DNA of 64,000 nucleotides. Source: Microbacterium sp. CGR2. Its GTDB lineage: Bacteria > Actinomycetota > Actinomycetes > Actinomycetales > Microbacteriaceae. The position numbers and the translations under genes are program-made. The notes under the pieces were generated by a model. That model was not told where the DNA came from, did no database searches, and worked only from the letters and a program-made list of their open reading frames with translations. Positions 8,874 through 16,959 of this stretch are shown here, in pieces; the stretch's first letter is position 1; the number at the start of each line of letters is the position of its first letter. Where the stretch lies: assembly GCF_003626735.1 (NCBI RefSeq), contig NZ_RBHX01000001.1, positions 1,240,001-1,304,000 of the forward strand. Direction: 5' to 3'.

Positions 8874-9167
8874 TCAGGACGCGATGCCGCGCGCGTGCAT
8901 GTCGGCCGCGGCATCCGTCGCGATCTCCGACCACACCGCGTCGAGCGAGAGGTGCAGCACGGCGGCGACCGCGGCGATGGTCGAGAACGCCGGTGTCGCC
9001 ACACGACCGGATTCGATCTTGCGGAGCGTCTCGGGAGAGATTCCCGCGTCGAGGGCGACGGTCAGCATCGAGTGATCACCGCGCGCACGCCTCAGCAGGG
9101 CGCCGAGGCGTTCGCCTCGCTCGACCTCGGCGGGGCTGAGGGGCATCCGGACCATCATGACGCCCAT
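8874..9167 (-). CDS. XRE-family helix-turn-helix regulator
   Basis: This regulator has 97 residues from the ATG at 9167. In-frame ATGs at 9158 and 9155 are alternatives and no clear ribosome-binding site decides. The HTH spans about residues 20-75 (LGALLRRARGDHSMLTVALDAGISPETLRKIESGRVATPAFSTIAAVAAVLHLSLDAVW). It is transcribed away from the methionine aminopeptidase gene, and the 56-bp gap is filled by repeats that look like its operator. It therefore probably represses itself and map, possibly from a leaderless transcript. Confidence 0.88.
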   Translation of the reverse strand: MGVMMVRMPLSPAEVERGERLGALLRRARGDHSMLTVALDAGISPETLRKIESGRVATPAFSTIAAVAAVLHLSLDAVWSEIATDAAADMHARGIAS

Positions 9168-9198
9168 ACTAATACCGGGATACTATTACCGGGATAGT
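9168..9198. promoter_or_regulatory. Tandem operator between XRE regulator and map
   Basis: A 14-bp direct repeat, ACTA(A/T)TACCGGGAT, occurs twice head to tail at 9168-9181 and 9182-9195. The second copy plus AGT forms an inverted repeat, ACTAT-N7-ATAGT (9182-9198). The first copy touches the XRE start codon. The layout fits cooperative binding of the adjacent XRE protein at overlapping divergent promoters. Confidence 0.65.
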
Positions 9199-9223
9199 TA
9201 TTCGAAACAACAGAACGGGCGAC

Positions 9224-9994
9224 ATGATCGAGATCCTCACCGCCACCGAACTCGATCGAGCCCGCGACGCCGGCGCGCTCGTCGGCCGCATCCTGCAGTC
9301 TCTGAAGAACCGCGCCGGGGTGGGCGTCAACCTGCTCGACCTCGACCGCTGGACGAAGCAGATGATCGAGGATGCCGGAGCCGTGTCCTGCTACGTCGAC
9401 TACGCACCCTCGTTCGGCCGCGGACCCTTCGGCCACTACGTCTGCACCGCGGTCAATGACGCCGTGCTCCACGGCATGCCCCACGACTATGCGCTCGTCG
9501 ACGGCGACCTGCTGACCCTCGACCTGGCCGTCACCCTGTCGGGCGTCTCCGCCGACGCGGCGATCAGCTTCGTCATCGGCGACTCCCCGGCGCCGCGCGA
9601 CCTCGCCATGATCGAGACGACCGAGCGGGCGCTCGCCGCAGCCATCGCCGCGGCCCGTCCCGGTGCCCGCATCGGTGACCTGTCCCACGCGATCGGCACT
9701 GTTCTGAGCGCGGCCGGCTACCCGATCAACCTCGAGTTCGGCGGGCACGGGATCGGCTCGACCATGCACCAGGACCCGCATGTGGCCAACGACGGTCGTC
9801 CCGGCCGCGGCTACAAGCTCCGTCCGGGCCTCCTCCTCGCGCTCGAGCCCTGGGTGATGGTCGACACCGACGAGCTCATCACGGATGCCGACGGCTGGAC
9901 GCTGCGCAGTGCGACCGGATGCCGCACCGCGCACAGCGAGCACACGATCGCGATCACCGAGACGGGGGCGGAGATTCTCACTCTCGCGCCGTGA
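9224..9994 (+). CDS. map: Type I methionine aminopeptidase
   Basis: This 256-residue cytoplasmic metalloenzyme removes the initiator Met from nascent proteins. The five metal ligands of the M24 pita-bread fold are visible: Asp in LLTLDLAVTLSG, Asp in VSADAAISF, His in GHGIGSTMHQDPH, Glu in LLALEPWVM and Glu in SEHTIAITETG. It is short, without the zinc-finger N-terminal extension of some actinobacterial MetAPs. It may be a second, regulated copy rather than the housekeeping enzyme, because it is paired with a dedicated XRE regulator instead of the ribosomal-protein operon. Confidence 0.95.
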   Translation: MIEILTATELDRARDAGALVGRILQSLKNRAGVGVNLLDLDRWTKQMIEDAGAVSCYVDYAPSFGRGPFGHYVCTAVNDAVLHGMPHDYALVDGDLLTLDLAVTLSGVSADAAISFVIGDSPAPRDLAMIETTERALAAAIAAARPGARIGDLSHAIGTVLSAAGYPINLEFGGHGIGSTMHQDPHVANDGRPGRGYKLRPGLLLALEPWVMVDTDELITDADGWTLRSATGCRTAHSEHTIAITETGAEILTLAP

Positions 9995-10029
9995 GCGGGC
10001 GCTGAAACTCCCACCCCACCCTCAGGGTT

Positions 10030-10043
10030 AACGATATATCGTT
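10030..10043. promoter_or_regulatory. Candidate PadR operator
   Basis: The 14-bp perfect palindrome AACGATATATCGTT lies 34 bp before the PadR start. It is followed by an extra half-site, TATCGTTC, at 10047-10054. PadR proteins commonly bind such AT-rich palindromes in their own promoters. Confidence 0.6.
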
Positions 10044-10077
10044 GAGTATCGTTCGACACCCCAGGTATGGAGGCATC

Positions 10078-10683
10078 ATGAACAACACATTCCCCTTCAG
10101 CGGCCCCGGCAGCAACGACGGCGCCAACAACTTCGGCAGCCTGTTCGGCGGCGCCAACGGCCCCGCCGGCGGAATCTTCGAGGCGATGGACCAGCTTCGC
10201 AAGACCTTCGAACAGCGCCCGTCCGGCGGCTCGCGCATGGCCAAGGGTGACGTCCGCACCGCCGTGCTGTCGCTGCTCACCGAGAAGCCGATGCACGGCT
10301 ACCAGATCATCAACGAGATCGCCGAACGCAGCGGCGGCTCGTGGAAGCCCAGCGCCGGATCCGTCTACCCGACACTCCAGCTGCTCGCCGACGAAGGCCT
10401 CATCTCCGCGGAGGAGCAGAACGGTCGCAAGACCTACTCGCTCACCGAGGCGGGACGCGCGGTCGCCGCAGAGGCCACGGGCACCCGTGCGCCGTGGGAG
10501 TCGTCCGACAAAGACGGCCACCGCAACGACCCGCGATTCAGCGCCCTCCCCAAGGCGGGCGTCGATCTCGCGGCTGCCGCCGCCCAGGTCGGCCGCAGCG
10601 GATCTCCTGAGCAGGTGCAGAGCGCAGTCGACGTCCTCGACGACGCTCGCCGTAAGCTCTACTCGATCCTCGCTCAAGACTGA
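10078..10683 (+). CDS. PadR family transcriptional regulator
   Basis: This 201-residue regulator has a typical winged-helix PadR domain at about 55-130 (GDVRTAVLSLLTEKPMHGYQIINEIAERSGGSWKPSAGSVYPTLQLLADEGLI) and a short helical C-terminal dimerisation region. About 50 residues of Asn/Gly/Pro-rich low-complexity sequence precede the domain, unusual for PadR. ATG 10078 is chosen because GGAGG lies seven bases before it. The promoter palindrome suggests autoregulation. The next gene is 27 bp downstream and may be co-transcribed. Confidence 0.92.
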   Translation: MNNTFPFSGPGSNDGANNFGSLFGGANGPAGGIFEAMDQLRKTFEQRPSGGSRMAKGDVRTAVLSLLTEKPMHGYQIINEIAERSGGSWKPSAGSVYPTLQLLADEGLISAEEQNGRKTYSLTEAGRAVAAEATGTRAPWESSDKDGHRNDPRFSALPKAGVDLAAAAAQVGRSGSPEQVQSAVDVLDDARRKLYSILAQD

Positions 10684-10710
10684 CACCGGGGTGACCGAGA
10701 GGAACCACCG

Positions 10711-12420
10711 ATGACGGATGCCGCGGCACAGGGCGTGCATCGTGCTCGGTACCGTCGCATCCTGTCCTTCGCTGCGCGCGAGTTCATCAAGATCTGGTGG
10801 TACGAACTCGTGCTGCCCCGGTTCGGACTCAGTTCGGTCGCCGAGCGCACACGTGCACCGCGGATGCAGAAGTTCGCCCGCCGGTTCCACGTTCTCGCGG
10901 TCGAACTCGGCGGCCTGATGATCAAGGTCGGCCAGTTCATGTCGTCGCGCCTCGACGTGCTCCCGCCCGAGATCACCGCCGAGCTCGAAGGGCTGCAGGA
11001 CGAGGTCCCCGCTGTGCCGTTCTCCGGCATCCGCGTCGTCGCGGAGGCAGAGCTCGGGATGCCGCTGGAGCGCGCGTACGCGTGGTTCGACGAGAACCCC
11101 GTGGCGGCAGCATCCCTCGGCCAGGCGCATCGCGCCCGATTGAACGACGTCGACACCGCAGACACCGGTCTCGAGAACGTCATCGTGAAGGTGCAGCGTC
11201 CGGGGATCGACGGGATCGTCGCGGTCGATCTCGCCGCACTCCGTCGCGTCGGCCGCTGGTTGACGCGCGTCCGCCTCGTCGCCGACCGCGTCGATGCGCC
11301 CGCTCTCGTCGAAGAGTTCGCCACGACCAGCCTGCAGGAGATCGACTACCTGCACGAAGCTGCGAGCGCCGAACGCTTCCGCGAGAATTTCACTGACGAC
11401 CCTCGCGTCGACACCCCGGAGATCGTCTGGGAGCGGTCGACCCGTCGGGTGCTGACCCTGTCCGACGTCACCGCCATCAAGATCAACGATCTCGACGGGC
11501 TCCGCGCGGCCGGCATCGATCCATCCGCCGTTGCGGACGTGTTCGCCGAGGTCATGTTCGACCAGGTGTTCACGCACAGTTTCGTGCACGCCGATCCGCA
11601 CCCCGGCAACATCTTCGTCACCCCGATCCCGTCCACGGAGGTGGCGGAGAACAACGGGCGCAACTTCCGTCTCACGTTCATCGACTTCGGGATGATGGCC
11701 GAGGTGCCGGACAACCTCCGCGCAGGCCTCCGTACACTCCTCATCGCAGTCGCGGGCCGAGACAGCCGCGGCCTGGTCACCGCGGCGAAGGAGATCGGCG
11801 TCCTGCTGCCCTCCGCCGACACCGCCGAACTCGAGCGCGCGCTCGCCGCCCTCTTCGCCCGCTTCGGTGGCATGGGTTTCGCCGAACTCAGCACGGTCGA
11901 CCCGCGCGAGTTCAGTGCCTTCGCCGACGAGTTCGGCGACATGGTGCGCTCGCTGCCGCTCCAGCTTCCCGAGAACATGCTGCTGCTGATCCGCGCCGTC
12001 TCGTTGACGTCAGGAATGTGCAGCGGACTCAACCCGGCGTTCAACGTCTGGGATGCCGCCGAACCGTACGCCGGGCGGCTGCTGCGGGACGAATCGGGAA
12101 ACCTCGTGCAAGACGTCGCGAAGCAGGCCATGACGATGGCGACGGTCTCGATGCGGCTCCCGCAGCGGATCGACAACATCATCACGCGCATCGACGACGG
12201 CAACGTGTCGTTCGACACCTCCCGGCTCGAACGGCGCCTCGATCGCCTCGAAGGAATCGCCCGCCGGATCACCTCCGGGGTGCTGTTCGCCGCGATGCTC
12301 GTCGGTGGCGCCCTGCTCGTGACGCCGCTTCCGCCGCTGGGCATCACGCTCCTGTGCGTGTCTGTTCTGCCGCTGCTGCACTCGCTCTTCGCCGGGGTGG
12401 GTCGCCGCCCGTCGCGCTGA
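10711..12420 (+). CDS. ABC1/UbiB-family atypical kinase
   Basis: This 569-residue protein is of the ABC1/ADCK/UbiB family, membrane-associated atypical kinases or ATPases linked to isoprenoid-quinone metabolism in other organisms. The invariant KxGQ motif occurs in LMIKVGQFMSSR, QAHRA follows in the N-lobe, and the catalytic loop VHADPHPGNIF and metal-binding IDFGMM are intact. Two hydrophobic segments at the C-terminus (about 520-560) form the expected membrane anchor. It follows the padR gene by 27 bp. The actinobacterial role is not established. Confidence 0.93.
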   Translation: MTDAAAQGVHRARYRRILSFAAREFIKIWWYELVLPRFGLSSVAERTRAPRMQKFARRFHVLAVELGGLMIKVGQFMSSRLDVLPPEITAELEGLQDEVPAVPFSGIRVVAEAELGMPLERAYAWFDENPVAAASLGQAHRARLNDVDTADTGLENVIVKVQRPGIDGIVAVDLAALRRVGRWLTRVRLVADRVDAPALVEEFATTSLQEIDYLHEAASAERFRENFTDDPRVDTPEIVWERSTRRVLTLSDVTAIKINDLDGLRAAGIDPSAVADVFAEVMFDQVFTHSFVHADPHPGNIFVTPIPSTEVAENNGRNFRLTFIDFGMMAEVPDNLRAGLRTLLIAVAGRDSRGLVTAAKEIGVLLPSADTAELERALAALFARFGGMGFAELSTVDPREFSAFADEFGDMVRSLPLQLPENMLLLIRAVSLTSGMCSGLNPAFNVWDAAEPYAGRLLRDESGNLVQDVAKQAMTMATVSMRLPQRIDNIITRIDDGNVSFDTSRLERRLDRLEGIARRITSGVLFAAMLVGGALLVTPLPPLGITLLCVSVLPLLHSLFAGVGRRPSR

Positions 12421-12462
12421 TCGTCGTGTGCGCCTCTCGCGACCATGGGAGAATCGTCTTCC

Positions 12463-14418
12463 ATGAAGACCCCTGACGAGAAGCCGCCCGCACGCTCCGA
12501 AGGCACCGGCGCCGTACGCCTCCCTGCCAAAGCGGGCGAGGCAGCCAGCAAGATCGTCCGTGACATCTCGGCCGTTCCCCCTCGCGGGGTGCACCCGGCG
12601 CTCGTTCCCGGGGTCGGGGTCGAGGAGACCGGCCGCACGTACCGCACCGACCCGCTCGTCTTCGGCGTCGCGCTGACCCTCGTGGTGGCGTTCATCGCCT
12701 GGGGAGTGTTCGCCGGCGACAACCTCGCCGGCACCACCTCGGCCGCGCTCGGCTGGGTCGTGGAGTACTTCGGCTTCTTCTTCACCACCATCGCCACGAT
12801 CGTCCTGGTGTTCATGCTGTTCGTCGGCTTCAGTCGCTACGGCCGCATCCCCCTGGGACGCGATGACGAAGAACCGCAGTTCTCGATGTTCTCCTGGATC
12901 TCGATGCTGTTCGCCGCCGGCATGGGCATCGGCCTGGTGTTCTGGGGCGCGGCCGAACCGCTGACGTTCTTCGAGAATCCGCCGCCCGGCACCGTCGAGG
13001 CGAACACTCTCGAGGCCATGCACACCGCCCAGGCGCAGGTGCTCTACCACTGGGGTCCGCAGGCCTGGTCGTTCTACGCCCTCGTCGGTGGCGCCATCGC
13101 CTACGGAGCTTTCCGCCGCGGACGCACTCCGCTGATCTCGTCGATCTTCGCTCCACTTCTGGGCGAAGGGCGCACGGCTGGGCCGCTCGGACGCACCATC
13201 GACATCTTCGCCATCATCGTCACGCTGTTCGGCACCGCAGCATCCCTCGGTCTGGGTGCTCTGCAGATCGGGCACGGTGTCGAGATCATCGGCGGCATCG
13301 GCGAACTCGGCAACGGCGTGCTGATCGTCGTCATCGCCGTCCTGACCGCGTGCTTCATCGCCTCGGCGGTCTCGGGCGTCTCGAAGGGCATCCGCGCGCT
13401 GTCGAACATCAACGCGGTGATGGCGCTCGTGCTGGCCTTCTTCGTGTTCTTCGTCGGCCCGACGCTGCTCATCCTCAACGTGATCCCCTCCATCGCGGTG
13501 GAGTTCATCGGCGACCTGCCCCAGATGGTCGCCCGCTCGGCCTCACAGGGTGAAGAGACCCAGGCGTTCCTTTCGGGCTGGACCATCTTCTACTGGGCAT
13601 GGTGGATCTCGTGGTCGCCGTTCGTGGGCATGTTCATCGCGAAGATCTCCCGCGGACGGACGCTGCGTCAGTTCGTCTCGGTCGTGATCCTCGTGCCGTC
13701 CGCCATCTCGCTGGTGTGGTTCGCGATCTTCGGCACCACTGCCATTCAGCAGCAGATGGACGGTGCCGGACTCACCGTGGACCCGCCGGAGCAGGTTCTC
13801 TTCGGGGTGCTCGAGAACCTCCCGTTCCCGCTGATCACCAGCATCCTGCTCATCCTGCTGATCTCGATCTTCTTCATCACCGGTGCCGACTCCTCGTCGC
13901 TCGTGATGGGCACGCTGTCGCAGCAGGGCCGACCGGAACCGTCGCGCTGGGTCACGATCGTCTGGGGCTCGCTGGTCGGTGTGATCGCGGCCGTGCTTCT
14001 TGTCAGCGGGGAGGAGGGGAGTGGTCTGCAGTCGCTGCAGAACGCCACGATCATCGCCGCCCTGCCGTTCGCGGTGATCATGGGATTCATGATGGTCGCG
14101 TTCATGAAAGATCTGCGGCGCGACCCGATGATCCTGCGGGAGCGCTATGCGCGGGCAGCCGTCCGGCACAGTGTCATGTCGGGGCTCGAGGAGTACGGCG
14201 ACGACTTCGCCCTGGTTCCCGTCGAGTACGACCACTCCGACGACGATCTCGCCTGGATCGACGAGGCGACGGTCGATGACACGCTCGCCGAGGTCTACGA
14301 CGCGGCCACCGAGGCGATCAACGTCGTCCCTGAAGTGGATGCTGCAGACGGGCTCGCCGAATCAGGCGATCATGCCGAGTCCGGTGATTCGGCGACGAAG
14401 CGGCCTGATTCCGTCTGA
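12463..14418 (+). CDS. BCCT family transporter (betaine/choline/carnitine type)
   Basis: This 651-residue secondary transporter has about 12 transmembrane helices and probably takes up a compatible solute such as glycine betaine. The family signatures are visible: GMGIGLVFWGAAEP and the Trp-rich helix WTIFYWAWWISWSPFVGMFIAKISRGRTLRQF. It has polar N- and C-terminal tails of about 60 and 100 residues, the C-terminal one strongly acidic, as in osmosensing BetP-like proteins. I place the start at 12463 because GGGAGA lies upstream; an ATG at 12445 has no ribosome-binding site. Its end overlaps the convergent downstream gene by 49 bp. Confidence 0.93.
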   Translation: MKTPDEKPPARSEGTGAVRLPAKAGEAASKIVRDISAVPPRGVHPALVPGVGVEETGRTYRTDPLVFGVALTLVVAFIAWGVFAGDNLAGTTSAALGWVVEYFGFFFTTIATIVLVFMLFVGFSRYGRIPLGRDDEEPQFSMFSWISMLFAAGMGIGLVFWGAAEPLTFFENPPPGTVEANTLEAMHTAQAQVLYHWGPQAWSFYALVGGAIAYGAFRRGRTPLISSIFAPLLGEGRTAGPLGRTIDIFAIIVTLFGTAASLGLGALQIGHGVEIIGGIGELGNGVLIVVIAVLTACFIASAVSGVSKGIRALSNINAVMALVLAFFVFFVGPTLLILNVIPSIAVEFIGDLPQMVARSASQGEETQAFLSGWTIFYWAWWISWSPFVGMFIAKISRGRTLRQFVSVVILVPSAISLVWFAIFGTTAIQQQMDGAGLTVDPPEQVLFGVLENLPFPLITSILLILLISIFFITGADSSSLVMGTLSQQGRPEPSRWVTIVWGSLVGVIAAVLLVSGEEGSGLQSLQNATIIAALPFAVIMGFMMVAFMKDLRRDPMILRERYARAAVRHSVMSGLEEYGDDFALVPVEYDHSDDDLAWIDEATVDDTLAEVYDAATEAINVVPEVDAADGLAESGDHAESGDSATKRPDSV

Positions 14419-15975
14419 GCCCCTGATGTCGCGCTCTCGGCTGCGGCGGTGATCCGGCGCGCCATCGACGCGAAAATGAACCCGTGGAAGGGCAGCACGG
14501 CCAACCAGTACAGTCGTCCGCTCAGCCCGCGGGGAAAGAACACGGCGCGCTGCTCGTAGCGTGCCCCACCGGAGTCGGGTGTGGTGCGCAACTCGAGCCA
14601 CGCTTCGCCCGGCACCTTCATCTCGGCGCGCAGGCGCAGCAGTCCCGCGGCGTCGTCGCCGGTGCCGGGGGGGCGTGACCGCTTCGACCCGCCAGAAGTC
14701 GATCGCGTCACCGGCGCGAGCGGCCGTGCGGCTTCGTCGACCCCGTCGCAGCCCCACTCCTCCGACCAGCCGGTCCATCCAGCCGCGCACCTCCCAGAGG
14801 AACCGCGGCGAGTACCAGCCATTCTCCCCGCCGATGCCGATCACCACCTGCCACAGCTCCGAGACGGATGCCGTGGTGTCGAGCGACCGCACGTCGGTGA
14901 ACACGGTCCGCCCTGCCCACTCCGGGTCGCTCGGCAGCGGATCGCTCGGGGCGCCGGAGACCTCGGCATCCTGCCAACTCGTCTCGATCGTGTCGGCGGC
15001 GTCGCGACCGAGGGCGAGGGCGACCGCACGGCGATACGGAGTCAGGCCCCCGGCGGGCCGCGGGATGAGATCGTCGATCGCGTGGTCTTTCATGATGCAC
15101 TCGTTCTGCAGTGACGCGACCAGCGGCCGGGCGATCGATCGAGGCACCGGGGTGACCAGGTTCACCCAGTGGGAGGCGAGGCCCGGCGTGAGTACGGGAA
15201 GCGCGGCGATGGCCCGCTGCGGGAGACCCGCCTCGACCGCATACCCGTTCATCATCTGGCCGTAGCGCAGCACGTCGGGGCCGCCGATGTCGACCGCCCG
15301 GTTCACGCTGGCATCGATGCGGGCGGCGGCGAGCAGGTAGTAGAGCACGTCGCGCACGGCGATGGGCTGGATGCGGTTGCGCACCCACTTCGGTGCCGGC
15401 ATGTACGGCAGCACATCGGTGAGGTGCCGGATCATCTCGAAAGAGGCCGACCCGGAGCCGATCACGACGCCCGCCTGCAGCACGAGCGTGGGGACTCCGG
15501 AGCGCAGGAGCCTCTCACCCACCTCGACGCGGGAGCGCAGGTGCGGAGACAGCTTCGCATCATCGGGGTGCAGGCCGCCGAGGTAGACGATCCGTCGGAC
15601 ACCCGCCCTGACCGCGGCGTCCGCGACCGCCGCCGCGGCACGCTCATCGCTCTCTTCGAACCCCTTGCCCGCGGTCATCGAGTGGATCAGGTAGTAGACG
15701 ACGTCGACGTCGGTCATCGCGCCTGCCACGGCATCCGCATCGTCGGCTGAACCCTCGACGATCTCGCAGTCGGCACCCCAGGGGAAGGATGCCGCGCGCG
15801 CGGCGTCGCGCGGCAGCACGCGCACTCGGTAGCCGGCGTTCACCAGGCGAGGAGTGAGGCGACCGCCGATGTAGCCCGTCGCGCCGAGCACGAGCGCACG
15901 AGGCGGGGTGCCGTCTTCCCGCGGGCCGGCGCGCAGAGCATCCTCGCGTCCGGTGGGCTGCGTGAGGTCGGTCAT
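14370..15975 (-). pseudogene. NAD(P)-binding SDR/DUF2867 protein with an apparent frameshift
   Basis: The N-terminal part from the ATG at 15975 is an extended SDR/NmrA-type Rossmann protein (ALVLGATGYIGGRL near residue 28, YYLIHSM, IVYLGGL). It leads into a DUF2867-like C-terminal domain (GWYSPRFLWEVRGWMDRLVGG, DFWRVEAVTPP). At a run of seven G (14667-14673; C on the coding strand) the frame is lost. The expected continuation (GLLRLRAEMKVPGEAWLELR, then FFPRGLSGRLYWLAVLPFHGFIF) is in another frame and ends at 14370, so one C too many explains the break. Read straight through, the first frame gives an Arg-rich nonsense tail to 14362. A real mutation, phase variation or a sequencing error are all possible. 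Confidence 0.8.
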
Positions 15976-16013
15976 GGTCTGAGCGTATGCCGCGGTGGCG
16001 ACATGCCGAAATG

Positions 16014-16033
16014 GTGCAACTTGCAGGTTGCAC
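16014..16033. promoter_or_regulatory. ArsR operator site 1
   Basis: A 20-bp inverted repeat, GTGCAAC-N6-GTTGCAC, with perfect 7-bp arms. It occurs twice upstream of the SRPBCC-ArsR pair and once, with one mismatch, at the second ArsR gene (36129-36148), so it is very likely the binding motif of this ArsR subgroup. Confidence 0.8.
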
Positions 16034-16046
16034 TAATGAGTCATCC

Positions 16047-16066
16047 GTGCAACCCTGGAGTTGCAC
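16047..16066. promoter_or_regulatory. ArsR operator site 2
   Basis: This is a second copy of GTGCAAC-N6-GTTGCAC with identical arms and a different spacer. Its centre is 33 bp from site 1, about three helical turns, which fits two repressor dimers on one face of the DNA. Confidence 0.8.
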
Positions 16067-16118
16067 ATGAGTGGTAATCCGTCCGCTCCTGCCAACGAGA
16101 AGAAAGCGAAGCGCCATC

Positions 16119-16616
16119 ATGGTGAATATGACTGACAACCCCCGCTCCGTCGTCGACGAGGCGACACTCTCCGTCCGACGCACGATCCGCATCGCGGCAC
16201 CGGTCGAGAAGGTGTGGCGCGCCGTCGCCGAGCCCGAGCACATCTCGCGCTGGTTCGGGCGCACGGAACTCGACGGCAGAGGCGTCGGGGCCACCGGCAC
16301 CATGACCTTCGCGGACTACGGCTCCATCCCCCTGCGTGTGGAGGCCTTCGACGAACCGCACCACATCACGTACAGCTGGGGCAACGACGACGCCCAGGCG
16401 GAGCGACCGCGAGTGCTCGACGGCGCGACGTCCACCGTCTTCACGTTCACGCTGGTGTCCGTCGACGGCGGTACGCAGCTCACGGTCGTCGAGTCCGGTT
16501 TCGAGCGGACGTCCGCGCCGCTGGCCAACCTCGAGAGCCACCGCACCGGCTGGGACGAGGAGCTCGACAAGATGGTCGCGCTCGTCGAAGCCGAAGCCGC
16601 CGAAGGAGCAGCGTGA
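16119..16616 (+). CDS. SRPBCC (AHSA1-like) domain protein
   Basis: This 165-residue single-domain START-fold protein (RRTIRIAAPVEKVWRAVAEPEHISRWFGRTELDGRGVGATGTMTF) is of the Aha1-C/CalC-like group. It has a central hydrophobic cavity for a small ligand and no identified catalytic motif. The ATG at 16119 is used; GTG/ATG codons shortly after (MVNMTDN) are alternatives. The stop overlaps the GTG of the downstream ArsR gene. Such pairs are controlled together by the ArsR protein through the upstream palindromes. Confidence 0.88.
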   Translation: MVNMTDNPRSVVDEATLSVRRTIRIAAPVEKVWRAVAEPEHISRWFGRTELDGRGVGATGTMTFADYGSIPLRVEAFDEPHHITYSWGNDDAQAERPRVLDGATSTVFTFTLVSVDGGTQLTVVESGFERTSAPLANLESHRTGWDEELDKMVALVEAEAAEGAA

Positions 16617-16930
16617 CCACAGAGACCCTGATCCCGATGTTTGCAGCGCTCGCCGATGAGACGCGCTGGAGCATCCTGACGGCGCTCGGTGAGGGCGATG
16701 CTTCGGCATCCGCTCTCGCCGGGCGCCTCCCGGTCAGCCGCCAGGCCATCGCGAAACACCTCGCCGTCCTCCAGGAGGTGGGATTGGTCGAGCCGGTTCC
16801 CGTCGGTCGTGAGGTGCGCTTCCGGGTCATAGGGTCGGAGCTCGGTGCCACCGCAGCGAAGCTCGACGCGATCGGACGCGGATGGGACCGCCGCCTCGCA
16901 GCGATCAAGGAGATCGCCGAAGGCCTCTGA
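16613..16930 (+). CDS. ArsR family winged-helix regulator
   Basis: This 105-residue regulator starts at a GTG that overlaps the SRPBCC stop (GTGA). The winged helix is clear: MFAALADETRWSILTALGEGDASASALAGRLPVSRQAIAKHLAVLQEVGLVEPVPVGREVRFRV. No Cys metal site is present, so it senses something other than arsenite or a soft metal. The likely targets are the two GTGCAAC-N6-GTTGCAC sites before the operon. Confidence 0.92.
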   Translation: MTTETLIPMFAALADETRWSILTALGEGDASASALAGRLPVSRQAIAKHLAVLQEVGLVEPVPVGREVRFRVIGSELGATAAKLDAIGRGWDRRLAAIKEIAEGL

Positions 16931-16959
16931 CCCCCGGCGCCCATGGAAGGATGGGCGCG

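Noticed and set aside
9811..11601. 596-codon open frame on the minus strand over map, padR and the UbiB gene
   Set aside because: It runs antisense through three genes with clear domains, has no ribosome-binding site and encodes low-complexity Arg/Glu/Asp-rich sequence, as expected from high-GC shadow frames.
14362..14670. Arg-rich C-terminal tail of the SDR/DUF2867 frame as real protein
   Set aside because: The true domain sequence continues in a different frame after the G-run, so the tail is an artefact of the frameshift.
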